Source of the DNA: Deltaproteobacteria bacterium HGW-Deltaproteobacteria-6
Lineage (GTDB): Bacteria > Desulfobacterota > Syntrophia > Syntrophales > Smithellaceae
Direction of reading: 5' to 3'
Assembly: GCA_002840435.1 (NCBI GenBank)
Contig: PHAT01000004.1
Location: 248,001 to 312,000 of the forward strand
DNA: 64,000 bases
The first letter of the stretch is position 1, and each line of letters begins with the position of its first letter. A program made the translations under genes and the position numbers. Under the pieces are notes generated by a model. That model was not told the DNA's origin and made no database searches. It saw nothing but the letters and a program-made list of their open reading frames with translations. This document shows positions 27,735-36,483 of the stretch, in pieces.

Positions 27735-30146
27735 TTATCTCACTTTTCCGATCGGGAATGCCTGCCCGCTTATTGATATGGTGGGATACTGGGCTTTCTT
27801 GAAGATCTTTTCGGCAAGGGACGGCACTTCATTGTCCACGTAATCCGCAAGCTCCGTCGTTTTTACATAGCCGGTATTGCCCTTGTCGGCTTTTCCTTTC
27901 AATCCTTCCGTCAGCACGTACGTAAACAAGCCATGGCCCTGATAACCTTCCAGAGCTTCCTGCATGGACGTCGAGGCCGAAAGAATGGTCGACCCGACCG
28001 CCCGACTGAGAATCTTCATGGCCGTATCTTCGCTCATGCCGCGCGTCAGCATTGCCACCTGGATGGCCTCGCCCAAAGCGCCCGCATTACAGGTGTCGAT
28101 GATAATCATTTTTTTTGTGGCCGGGATATTACCGATCAGCTCCTTGAATACCGACTGGCCGATGGCGTCGGTTTTGAGCCTCTCTGTCCTCGTTGATCCG
28201 ACATTCGAGGTCACCAGAAAGTATTCTCCATCATCGACTGTTCCGTGGCTGGCGACATATAAGACAAACAGGTCGTCAGGGTTTAAAGACTGCATGGCTT
28301 TGAGTTCTTTCAGGATGTTTTCTCTTGTCGTCTCTTCTCTGGAAGAAAGCATCTTTACTTCCACCTTCTCAAAAAGAGGCGAAGCGCCTTTCTTCAGCGT
28401 ACTGGCAAAAAGCGTCGCATCGGCAACGGCATAATTCAGCTGGAGCCTGGGATTTTTATATTCGTTAATACCGATGACCAGAGCATGAAGAGAAGGCCTG
28501 CCGGTTGTTTTAAATGATGCTGTTATCGTTTGAGTGGCGTCCGTGCTTTGCATGGTATTGTCGGCGTTAAAGGCGATGGCCCGTATGGAGTTCGAGCCAC
28601 TGGTGAGCTTCAACTGATATGTCTTATGGATTTCGTTCCGACTGGATGTGACAATATTGACACCTCTGGCACTGTCCAGCATGACCGCCGAGCCATTGAG
28701 GTATAGTCTGATATCGCCGATTCCCCCGCCGGCATCGGTAATCTTTAATTTAATGGAAGCGTCGCTTTTATCCGTAGCGGCCGGTGTATCAACTATCGCT
28801 ACAATCGGCGGAGGTTTTATATCGGCCATCTTCCTGTACTCTTTGATGGAACCGCCGGCAAGCGCATACTGCACTAAATCCGGCCGGTAAAAAGACTCGC
28901 GCAGTTGGGCAATCGAGTATGCCCTGCCGCCCACCGTGACGTCCATGTACTGGTCGCCTTTTTCCGAGGAATTATAATATCCGTTCGGTGTTATCACCAG
29001 CCATTCGCCGTCCTCAAAGGCGATCATGGCGGCAAGCTCCTCGCCGGTTGCGGTGTCGCACAGTCTTGTCGAGGCCAGGGATTCAACGACGGCCGTCCTG
29101 CCATCGGGGGAAAATGCCGCAGATGGAATGATATTATAGAGATTGCCCTCGAGCTCGTCGGCAATTTTCAATTGCCTGACCATCACGCCGGTGGAAAGAT
29201 CCCAGATTTTGTATCGCCCTCCCAGATCGCCGGTCAAAGCAAATCGGTTGTCCGGGGAAAAAGCGACGGCCCAAATCTTATTCCATGTGGCACTCAAATC
29301 CAGAGCGCCTGATGCGATAACACTTGAGCCAAATTCCCGGATTGGATTGCCTGTTGCCGCGTCCATGATGATAAATTTCATCATTCTGCCGCCCAGCCCC
29401 TGAACATCCTGGCATAACGCACATATCTGCCGCCCATCCGGCGTAAAATAAGGCAGACAACTGCTTTTGCCGGTTGTTGTCTTCCATATTTCTCTTTCTG
29501 TCGCTAGCTCTTTCAAAGAAATAGAATGTCTGTCCCGTATCAGAATATTTTTCCCGTCCGGTGAAATCCGGCCCTTTTTTCCAAGCCATAAAGCAGCCGG
29601 TTTATCACCGGCGAATTCTTTCACGACTTGAGACGATGCAAGGTCGTATAACACAATGATTTCCGATCCGGACCAGGTGTCAGCCTTGAAACCCAAAAGA
29701 TATTTGCCATCCTGTGAATGGACAACCTTCCCGCTCGTCCCCCTCAGGCCGGATATTTTTTTTATTTCATTGCCTGTGGCCATGTCCCATATTCTGATCG
29801 TATCGTCATTACTGATGGATGCGATGGTCTTCCCGTCAGGCGCATAGTCTACACCGGTGATACCGCCCGTGTGTCCTTTAAACTTTCTGATCTCTTTTCC
29901 TGAAATGACATCCCATAGTCTTGCCGTATTATCCCATGAGCCTGAAACAACACTTTTTCCATCCGGAGAGTAATCTACGGTAAATACAGGAGGCACCTGC
30001 TTTTTCACGTCGATAGTCATGCCGCCTGTTTTCACGTTTACCCTGGGCGTTACGGCGCAGGCGGCAATCAGTATCATTAAGAGTACGGGCAGAACCCGAG
30101 GCAGGATTGTCCCGGCATATGTTTTTATCACACATGTCTTTTTCAT
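27735..30146 (-). CDS. Lipoprotein with WD40 repeats and a C-terminal caspase-fold (C14) peptidase domain
   Basis: An 803-residue protein. The N-terminus has a lipoprotein signal (hydrophobic helix ending LIAAC, Cys near 30), so it is anchored outside the cytoplasm. Residues about 50-390 hold WD40 repeats (SPDGKSVVSGSWDNTARLWD, APDGKTIASIS). A short Ig-like linker follows (~450-530). Residues about 540-795 are a caspase-fold domain with the catalytic dyad H634 (VASHGTV) and C686 (IIDTCNAG). The family are cysteine endopeptidases, often Arg/Lys- or Asp-directed; specificity is not evident. AAGGAG lies seven bases before the ATG. A second, unrelated caspase-fold gene lies at 43886-46135. Confidence 0.88.
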   Translation of the reverse strand: MKKTCVIKTYAGTILPRVLPVLLMILIAACAVTPRVNVKTGGMTIDVKKQVPPVFTVDYSPDGKSVVSGSWDNTARLWDVISGKEIRKFKGHTGGITGVDYAPDGKTIASISNDDTIRIWDMATGNEIKKISGLRGTSGKVVHSQDGKYLLGFKADTWSGSEIIVLYDLASSQVVKEFAGDKPAALWLGKKGRISPDGKNILIRDRHSISLKELATEREIWKTTTGKSSCLPYFTPDGRQICALCQDVQGLGGRMMKFIIMDAATGNPIREFGSSVIASGALDLSATWNKIWAVAFSPDNRFALTGDLGGRYKIWDLSTGVMVRQLKIADELEGNLYNIIPSAAFSPDGRTAVVESLASTRLCDTATGEELAAMIAFEDGEWLVITPNGYYNSSEKGDQYMDVTVGGRAYSIAQLRESFYRPDLVQYALAGGSIKEYRKMADIKPPPIVAIVDTPAATDKSDASIKLKITDAGGGIGDIRLYLNGSAVMLDSARGVNIVTSSRNEIHKTYQLKLTSGSNSIRAIAFNADNTMQSTDATQTITASFKTTGRPSLHALVIGINEYKNPRLQLNYAVADATLFASTLKKGASPLFEKVEVKMLSSREETTRENILKELKAMQSLNPDDLFVLYVASHGTVDDGEYFLVTSNVGSTRTERLKTDAIGQSVFKELIGNIPATKKMIIIDTCNAGALGEAIQVAMLTRGMSEDTAMKILSRAVGSTILSASTSMQEALEGYQGHGLFTYVLTEGLKGKADKGNTGYVKTTELADYVDNEVPSLAEKIFKKAQYPTISISGQAFPIGKVR

Positions 30147-30503
30147 GGGTTTACTCCTTAAATGCCCTTAAAAAATCATATCATTCGACTCATCGCGGTC
30201 CGCCCCTCAGTTAGTGTGAACACACAAATCAGACGGCCGGAAAACCGGGCTCACTGTTTCAGGAAGTCCGCAAACAACAAAACCCCGCCTCTTTTCAGAA
30301 ACAGGGTTTCAATAATTTCGCCATGGCATCCCCCTTTTAAAAAGGGTTCAAATGGTCTGTTAACCGGTTGACAATGCCTTATTTACGTTCGTATTTATGT
30401 GCTCCCAACTGATAAAATAGTCAAGAGTTTGTTTAATGGCCTCAAGACTACCGATGGATTTTAGAGTTAAATGCCGTGGACGCCGCAGAACCGCCGGCTT
30501 TTT
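30147..30503. other. Intergenic region between the PAS and WD40-caspase genes
   Basis: About 360 bases without a gene. It contains the minus-strand terminator at 30279-30310 and a short CCCTTTT/AAAAGGG palindrome at 30332-30346. A TTGACA at 30363-30368 points rightwards, where no plus-strand gene starts, so I do not call it a promoter. Confidence 0.45.
30279..30310 (-). terminator. Intrinsic terminator downstream of the PAS gene
   Basis: On the minus strand, AAACCC pairs with GGGTTT, with an inner TCT-GAAA-AGA hairpin carrying a GNRA-type tetraloop. It is followed by TTTTGTTGTTTG. Distance to the PAS gene stop is about 195 bases. Confidence 0.55.
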
Positions 30504-31961
30504 TCACCGCTCTTCATGCGCCTTTTCATAAAACTTTTTTGCGCAATCGGGACAAAAACTATGGCTGAATTCGGCTCTGGAGTGATCACTGATGTAATTT
30601 TCCAATTGCTCCCAATACCCTTCATCGTTGCGAATTTTCTTGCAGGATGAACAAATGGGAAGCATACCGCTCAGCACCTTGATTTCCGAAAGCGCGTTCT
30701 GGCGCTCCGTCATCAAGCGCTCCCGCTCGCAGGCGTCCTTTTTACGTTCGGAAATATCGCGCGTTATTCCCAGCATTCCGATAAATTTATGATCCTGATC
30801 GCGCATGGCGTTGAAAACAGTCTCCGTCCAGATGGTCGATCCGTCCTTGCAGATTTCTTCCAGTTCAAGAGTCCTTATTCTATTCCGATTAGGATTTCCA
30901 CAGGCTTCAATCGCCATCTCCTCGGCAAAAGCTTTCGCTGCGGTTTCCAGCGATGCCGGGGTTAAAATATCCTCAATCGACTGCGTCATAACCTCTTGTG
31001 CCGTGTACCCGCGAAGCCTAGCAACCGAGGGGCTTACATAGAGAAACCGCCAGTTTTTATCCATGGTGAAAATGACATCCGGAAGGGTTTCCGTCAACAG
31101 ACGGTATTTCTCTTCGGATTGGCCAAGCGCCTCCTGCGCGCGCTTGAGGTCGTCAATATCCGTCACCATCGTCAGGAAAAAATCTTCACCTCCAATGCTG
31201 ATTTTTGACGAATTGAACAAACCCTGTCGCAATTCACCATCCTTGACGCGCATCCGCAGTTCGAGATTTTTTACGAATCCGTTGCGGTGATATTCCTCCA
31301 GAAACAATGTCCGTTGTTCCGCCGTAATATAGCCGATCTCCGTCGAGGTTTTTCCGATCATTTCTAAACGCTCAAGATCCATGACTTTGGCAAATGCCTC
31401 GTTGACATCCACATACCGGCCGTCTTTCATAGCCGTTATGGCCAGCGGAATCGGACTTTTCAAAAAAGATTCGGCAAATTTCTTCTCGCTTTCTATGAGG
31501 GTCTTCTCCACCCGCTTACGGTCGGTGATATCGGTTACCGATATGATTCCGGCGGGGCGCCCCCCGATCATGGTGGATGATCCGGCCAGATCCGCCCATT
31601 TTTCCAAACCATCTTTTGTGATGATCTTGAATTCGTAACGATTGATCGTTTTTTCACCCTGCTGACGCTTCCGGCCGCGCTCCCGGACGAGCGCCAAGTA
31701 ATCGGGATGAACGATGTCCCAGATGTTCATGTTGAGGAATTCTTCTGCGGAAAAACCGGTCATCTGCTCGGCAGCCCTGTTCACGTATATCCAGCGGCTG
31801 TTCTGATACAGCATGACCGCGGCAGGCGTCGATTCGGCAAGAGACCGGAATTTTTCCTCACTCTCCTTCAGTTCCTCCTGGAACCTGCCGGCTTCCGCGA
31901 CTGCCGCCTCCAGGATTTTAATCCTCTGTTCCAATTCCTCATAGGCGGGTTTTTTATTCAC
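30504..31961 (-). CDS. Triple-PAS sensory protein with C-terminal zinc-ribbon-like motif
   Basis: A 485-residue soluble protein with a short N-terminal coiled coil and three PAS domains (about 35-155, 160-275, 285-410), each with PAC-type endings (ISVTDITDRK, MVTDIDDLK, LGITRDISERK). There is no kinase, cyclase or HTH domain. The last 60 residues carry a C-x2-C ... C-x2-C set (PICSSCKKIRNDEGYW and SFCPDCAKK), probably a small zinc-binding module that is common at the end of PAS proteins in this phylum. The signal and partner are unknown. It starts with GTG, 11 bases after GGAGG. Confidence 0.85.
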   Translation of the reverse strand: MNKKPAYEELEQRIKILEAAVAEAGRFQEELKESEEKFRSLAESTPAAVMLYQNSRWIYVNRAAEQMTGFSAEEFLNMNIWDIVHPDYLALVRERGRKRQQGEKTINRYEFKIITKDGLEKWADLAGSSTMIGGRPAGIISVTDITDRKRVEKTLIESEKKFAESFLKSPIPLAITAMKDGRYVDVNEAFAKVMDLERLEMIGKTSTEIGYITAEQRTLFLEEYHRNGFVKNLELRMRVKDGELRQGLFNSSKISIGGEDFFLTMVTDIDDLKRAQEALGQSEEKYRLLTETLPDVIFTMDKNWRFLYVSPSVARLRGYTAQEVMTQSIEDILTPASLETAAKAFAEEMAIEACGNPNRNRIRTLELEEICKDGSTIWTETVFNAMRDQDHKFIGMLGITRDISERKKDACERERLMTERQNALSEIKVLSGMLPICSSCKKIRNDEGYWEQLENYISDHSRAEFSHSFCPDCAKKFYEKAHEER

Positions 31962-32200
31962 GAAAAAAGAAACCTCCAGTTGCCGGGACAGCAGTTTTCC
32001 ATAAAACCGTGTCTTTCAGTTATTTATCTTGCTAAAATTGTACGCCTTTATTGCCATTGGATTGCTTTTTTTGACGGGCCAGTATAAGCAGATTGACAAA
32101 CCAAGTCAATAATTTTCACAAGCGCAAACACCATTTACCAAACTTGACCCCCCTGTCTTTCGGTGATAAATGAGACCTCAGTTCTATTGCGAGGATCATA

Positions 32201-34030
32201 TTGAAGAAAAACAAACAGGATTCTTTCTGGGGTGGTGTTGTCCGTTCTATGGGGATTGTGTTCGGCGACATCGGTACAAGCCCCATCTATACCCTGACCG
32301 TTGTGTTTGCCCTGACCCCGAGAAACCAGGACAGCGTCCTGGGAATTCTTTCCCTCGTTGTCTGGACATTGCTGATCCTGGTCACCGCCGAATATGCCTG
32401 GCTGGCCATGAGCCTCGCCTATAAGGGACAAGGCGGAGAAATCATGCTGCGGGAAATTCTGTCGAAAACGCTTAAACCCGGCCGCAAACTGGCCTTCGCG
32501 GGATTGCTGGCGTTCATCGGCGTCTCGCTTTTGCTGGGCGACGGCGTCATCACACCGGCCATCACCATCATGTCCGCCGTGGAAGGCATCCTGCTTGTTC
32601 CGGGTCTGGGAAATTTGCAAATGGAAATCCTGATTCTGATTGCGCTTGTGATTGCCGTGGGACTTTTTACCGTTCAATCCCGGGGCGTTGATAAAGTCGC
32701 CGGGGTCTTCGGACCGGTCATGGCCGTCTGGTTTATTTGTCTGGCGGTGACGGGTCTGGTTTCCGTCGCCACCATGCCGGGAATCCTGAAGGCCGTCAGC
32801 CCCTACTATGCCTTTAAATTTCTCTCGGAAAACGGACTGGCGGGATTTTTTGTCCTTTCCGAGGTTATTTTGTGCGCCACGGGCGGCGAAGCCCTGTATG
32901 CCGACATGGGCCATTTGGGCAAGAAACCGATTCTGCATGCCTGGTATTTCGTGTTTGTTGCGGTTCTGCTCAACTATATGGGTCAGGGCGTCTTTGCCAT
33001 CCAGCATCCTGAAGTCAAATCCCTGCTTTTCGGCATGGTCCAGCACCAGGCTTCTTATCTTTACATTCCTTTTCTCCTGCTCACCGTTGTGGCAACCATT
33101 ATCGCGTCGCAGGCGATCATCAGCGGAACTTTTTCCGTGGTCTACCAGGGCATTACCACAAGGCTCATGCCGCTCATGAGAGTCGCCTACACCTCCAGCG
33201 AGATGAAATCACAGATCTACATTCCCGTCGTCAACGGAACATTGATGTGCGCCGTCATCTGCATGATCCTGATCTTCCAGAGATCGGAAAACCTGGCCGC
33301 GGCATACGGCATGGCGGTAACCGGATCAATGACCATTACCGGTCTGATGATGATTCTGGTATTTTCAAACATGAAAAGCAAAAGGATGAAATGGAAACTG
33401 CCCGTCGCCATCATTGTGACCGGCATTGCTTTTATGTATTTTGTGGCCACCCTGAGCAAGCTGCCCCACGGCGCTTATTGGTCGCTGATCCTGGCCGCCG
33501 TCCCCTTAACCCTGATTCTCATCTGGACAAAGGGCCAGAAACACCTGTACGAATCTTTGCGGCCGCTGGATTTTGACACCTTCCGGATCAGTTATGAACA
33601 AATCTACGCCAAGGGAAGAAACATTGCCGGCACAGCCCTTTATTTCTGCCGGGGCTACCAGATGATCTCACCCTATATTGTCCACAGCATCTTTCGCAGC
33701 AACATTATTTACGAACGGAATGTGCTCATTTCCATCAGCCGTACCGATGAACCCTTCGGCCTGAACATCCAGATGAAACAGGATCTGGCGCCGGGTCTGG
33801 AGGCTCTCGAAGTGGAAGCCGGATACCGGGAAATTCTTGATATCGAGGGTCTGATTAAAGAACAGGGCATTCAGGAAAAGGTCATCTTTTACGGGGTGGA
33901 GGATATCGTCACGCGCAATCCCATCTGGCGGGTCTTCAGCCTGATCAAACGGGTCACGCCCAATTTCGTGCAGTTCAGCAAGCTGCCGCCCAGCCGGCTG
34001 CAGGGGATTGTCACGCGGGTGGAAATGTGA
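32201..34030 (+). CDS. kup: Kup-family potassium uptake permease
   Basis: A 609-residue K+/H+ symporter. The N-terminal signature GDIGTSPIY (residues 22-30) and LLGDGVITPAI are diagnostic, with about 12 membrane helices followed by a cytoplasmic C-terminal domain (~450-609). The start is a TTG with GAGG about seven bases upstream; no ATG in a better place was found. A 6-base inverted repeat, ATTGAC/GTCAAT (32091-32109), lies in the upstream region and could be an operator. The TGA stop is the first three bases of an inverted-repeat element (34028-34155), as for the radical SAM gene. A 303-codon antisense frame over this gene is not considered real. Confidence 0.92.
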   Translation: MKKNKQDSFWGGVVRSMGIVFGDIGTSPIYTLTVVFALTPRNQDSVLGILSLVVWTLLILVTAEYAWLAMSLAYKGQGGEIMLREILSKTLKPGRKLAFAGLLAFIGVSLLLGDGVITPAITIMSAVEGILLVPGLGNLQMEILILIALVIAVGLFTVQSRGVDKVAGVFGPVMAVWFICLAVTGLVSVATMPGILKAVSPYYAFKFLSENGLAGFFVLSEVILCATGGEALYADMGHLGKKPILHAWYFVFVAVLLNYMGQGVFAIQHPEVKSLLFGMVQHQASYLYIPFLLLTVVATIIASQAIISGTFSVVYQGITTRLMPLMRVAYTSSEMKSQIYIPVVNGTLMCAVICMILIFQRSENLAAAYGMAVTGSMTITGLMMILVFSNMKSKRMKWKLPVAIIVTGIAFMYFVATLSKLPHGAYWSLILAAVPLTLILIWTKGQKHLYESLRPLDFDTFRISYEQIYAKGRNIAGTALYFCRGYQMISPYIVHSIFRSNIIYERNVLISISRTDEPFGLNIQMKQDLAPGLEALEVEAGYREILDIEGLIKEQGIQEKVIFYGVEDIVTRNPIWRVFSLIKRVTPNFVQFSKLPPSRLQGIVTRVEM

Positions 34031-34155
34031 TTCCATTCCCAAATCAAGCGCTCCCTTTGTTGGCGTCGTCTGTCGGCTTCCTCAGCGTATATACAATACG
34101 CCTCGTCACCTCCTCCTAGCCGCCGCGGTATCATCTTGATTTGGGAATGGAATCA
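34028..34155. repeat. MITE-like inverted-repeat element, copy B
   Basis: The 21-base terminal arms at 34028-34048 (TGATTCCATTCCCAAATCAA...) and 34135-34155 are perfect inverted repeats. The 86-base interior aligns with the core of copy A (1822-1938), including ATCAAGCG, CTTTGTTGGCGTCG and GCCGCCGCG-TATCATC, but lacks the CCCCCA/TGGGGG hairpin insert. The outer arm starts precisely at the kup stop codon TGA. No coding capacity. Confidence 0.8.
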
Positions 34156-34196
34156 GGACTCTAGCGGCAACGATCCATTTCTCTTTTCCGTGGTCT

Positions 34197-34604
34197 TCAG
34201 CGATTCAAAAACGTCATGGTCAGGACATTGCTGTCGCCTTCACGCCGATAGGCCACCTTGTCGGTCATCTTGCGGATAAAAAACACACCCATGCCGCCGA
34301 TTCTGCGTTTTGTCAGATCGGATTCCACATCCGGGGCGGCAAGGGACAGCGGATCGAAAGAAACGCCCGCATCGCGGATTTCAATGGTCAGCGACGGATC
34401 ATCTGAAACCAGACAGCGTATTTCGACCTCTCCCTGATCCCGGGCATAGCCATGCACGAACACATTGACCAGCGCCTCTTCCACAACCAGTTCGATCCGA
34501 TTCAGAGCGCTCTCGGAAAATCCTCTTTTTTCAGCCTCGGTCCTGATAAAAGTCAGCAACTCGTGCAGGCTTTCCACCCGGGCGGGCATTTGTTTGATCA
34601 GCAT
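34197..34604 (-). CDS. RsbW-like anti-sigma factor / serine kinase (HATPase)
   Basis: A 135-residue protein with the GHKL ATPase fold of anti-sigma serine kinases: N box RIELVVEEALVNVFVHGY (near 37-54), G1 IRDAGVSFDP and G2 RIGGMGVFFI. In partner-switching systems such a kinase phosphorylates a STAS antagonist and otherwise binds a sigma factor or effector. The STAS gene lies 22 bases upstream on the same strand, giving a two-gene operon. No PP2C phosphatase or sigma factor gene is nearby, so the target is encoded elsewhere. Confidence 0.88.
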   Translation of the reverse strand: MLIKQMPARVESLHELLTFIRTEAEKRGFSESALNRIELVVEEALVNVFVHGYARDQGEVEIRCLVSDDPSLTIEIRDAGVSFDPLSLAAPDVESDLTKRRIGGMGVFFIRKMTDKVAYRREGDSNVLTMTFLNR

Positions 34605-34626
34605 AGACCATCACTGCGGCTGGACG

Positions 34627-34962
34627 TTATCGCACGGCGTCTTGTGCCGCTCCGAGGTTGTCGAAGGAGGGGATCAGAGCGATGAATCCCGAAATGGTGA
34701 ACACGTCTTTCACGTTATCCCGAAGCCTGGCCATACAAAGCTTTCCGTCACGCGCTTTCATTTTCTTAGCGGTGGTAAGAAATACTCTCAGGCCGGCGCT
34801 GCTGATGTACTCGAGCCCGTCCAGATCAAAAATCAGCTTTTTTCCCGGTTGTTCAAACCACGAATTGAGCTGCTCTTCCAGTTGAGGAACGGATACGGCG
34901 TCCAGTCTGCCTTTAATCGCAAAAACAGAGATATCTGACTCATTGGTGACAACAATTTCCAT
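34627..34962 (-). CDS. STAS anti-sigma factor antagonist (RsbV/SpoIIAA-like)
   Basis: A 111-residue single STAS domain with the phosphorylatable Ser motif YISSAGLRVF (near residue 53) and the usual beta-alpha order. It is the likely substrate of the kinase encoded 22 bases downstream: dephosphorylated, it would bind the kinase and free its target. AAAAGGAG lies seven to eight bases before the ATG. Divergent from paaK. Confidence 0.9.
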   Translation of the reverse strand: MEIVVTNESDISVFAIKGRLDAVSVPQLEEQLNSWFEQPGKKLIFDLDGLEYISSAGLRVFLTTAKKMKARDGKLCMARLRDNVKDVFTISGFIALIPSFDNLGAAQDAVR

Positions 34963-35090
34963 AAATATACTCCTTTTGTTATGGTTCGAGCTTAAAATAC
35001 ATTCTGATTGTTTAGTATAGAAAGAACATGCTTAGCTGTCAATGAATTTTACTGCGGACGATCAGGTGAAAAATTCCCCTCTCTTTTCGT

Positions 35091-35130
35091 CCAGCTTTAA
35101 TTTGGATTTGCAGTGAGTTTATGCTATAGG
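35091..35130 (+). promoter_or_regulatory. Extended -10 promoter box before paaK
   Basis: CCAGCTTTAA (35091-35100), TTGGAT (35102-35107), 17-base spacer and TATAGG (35125-35130) with TGC directly before it. The layout is the same as at 12241-12280, including the upstream CCAGCTTTAA and the GTTTATGCTATA block. It lies 39 bases before the paaK ATG. Confidence 0.55.
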
Positions 35131-35168
35131 AATTCAAATATTTTTTAACCTGAGGAGAACCGTAACCC

Positions 35169-36476
35169 ATGATCTATAATGAAGAATTTGAAACACTCCC
35201 CCGGGAAGCCCTGGAAGCGCTGCAACTCAAAAGACTGCAACAGGTCGCCTCGCGGCTTTATCATAATGTTGGTTTTTATAAAAAGTCTTTTGACAAAGCG
35301 GGCGTCTCGCCGGACCATCTGAAAACGCTTGGCGACCTGAAACGATTCCCTTTTACCACCAAGCAGGATTTGCGGGATAATTATCCTTTCGGATTGTTCG
35401 CCACGCCGATGAGCAACGTCGTGCGCCTGCACGCCTCTTCGGGCACCACAGGCGCGTCCACGGTGGTCGGCTATACGAAGCGCGACATTGACACCTGGGC
35501 GGAATTGATGGGGCGGTGCTTTGTTGCCGCTGGCCTCACCAAAAACGACATCATCCATAATGCATACGGGTACGGACTGTTCACCGGGGGTTTGGGCGCT
35601 CATTACGGAGCGGAGAAAATCGGCGCCAGCGTCATCCCGATGTCCGGGGGCAACACCAAACGGCAGATCACGATTTTGCAGGACTTCGGACCTACGGCCA
35701 TCTGCTGCACACCTTCTTATGCTTTGAATCTGGCCGAACAGGGACGAGCCATGGGCGTGGATATGCGGGCGCTTAAACTGCGCGTGGGCGTCTTCGGCGC
35801 AGAACCCTGGAGTGAACAGATGCGCCAGGAAATTGAAAAAGTGCTGAACCTCACCGCGATGAATATTTACGGCCTGTCCGAAATCATGGGCCCCGGCGTG
35901 GCCATGGAGTGCACCGAAGCACGCGACGGCATGCATATCTTTGAAGATCATTTTCTGGTGGAAACCATTAATCCGGAAACGGGCGACGTATTGCCTCCGG
36001 GCGAGGAAGGCGAGCTGGTCTTCACAACACTGACCAAGGAAGCCTTTCCGCTGATCCGGTACCGGACTCGCGACATATCCCGTTTGAACCCCGCGCCCTG
36101 CCGCTGCGGACGGACGCATTACCGCATGGGCCGCGTCATGGGCCGAAGCGACGACATGCTGATCATCCGCGGCGTCAATGTCTACCCCTCGCAGATCGAA
36201 GCCGTGCTGGTGGGCATTGAAGGCCTCGAACCGCATTACCAGCTCATCGTGAACCGGGAAGGCACGCTGGATACGCTGGAGGTTCAGGTGGAGCTTTCGG
36301 AAAAACAAGCCGCCAATTTTGACGAGGTCAAGGTGCTGCAAAAGCTGGAGGGGCAGCTGAAGAAAGACATGAAAGACTACCTGGGCATCACCGCCAAAAT
36401 CAAACTGGTCGAGCCCAAAACCATTCAGCGCTTTGAAGGCAAGGCCAGCCGGGTGATTGATAAGAGAAAGTTGTAG
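35169..36476 (+). CDS. paaK: Phenylacetate-CoA ligase
   Basis: A 435-residue adenylate-forming enzyme of the PaaK group (phenylacetate + ATP + CoA to phenylacetyl-CoA + AMP + PPi). The AMP-binding loop is [10 protein letters not shown] (S90-G95); the [12 protein letters not shown] and RTRDISRLN elements and the C-terminal lid with [17 protein letters not shown] are intact. Length matches the family. In syntrophs, paralogues may act on other aryl acids. GAGGAG precedes the ATG at about ten bases. Its 3' end converges on the ABC ATPase gene with only seven bases between, and no terminator is visible. Confidence 0.92.
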   Translation: MIYNEEFETLPREALEALQLKRLQQVASRLYHNVGFYKKSFDKAGVSPDHLKTLGDLKRFPFTTKQDLRDNYPFGLFATPMSNVVRLHASSGTTGASTVVGYTKRDIDTWAELMGRCFVAAGLTKNDIIHNAYGYGLFTGGLGAHYGAEKIGASVIPMSGGNTKRQITILQDFGPTAICCTPSYALNLAEQGRAMGVDMRALKLRVGVFGAEPWSEQMRQEIEKVLNLTAMNIYGLSEIMGPGVAMECTEARDGMHIFEDHFLVETINPETGDVLPPGEEGELVFTTLTKEAFPLIRYRTRDISRLNPAPCRCGRTHYRMGRVMGRSDDMLIIRGVNVYPSQIEAVLVGIEGLEPHYQLIVNREGTLDTLEVQVELSEKQAANFDEVKVLQKLEGQLKKDMKDYLGITAKIKLVEPKTIQRFEGKASRVIDKRKL

Positions 36477-36483
36477 ACGGGAT

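Noticed and set aside
30363-30391. TTGACA on the plus strand as a promoter
   Set aside because: No plus-strand gene begins downstream before the minus-strand PAS gene, and the -10 candidate is poor.
32135-33046. 303-codon minus-strand frame opposite kup
   Set aside because: It lies wholly antisense to a convincing Kup gene, reads as a His/Gln/Asp-rich composition typical of reverse-complemented membrane protein codons, and has no recognisable domain.
35145-36341. 398-codon minus-strand frame opposite paaK
   Set aside because: Antisense shadow of phenylacetate-CoA ligase; composition is not that of a natural protein.
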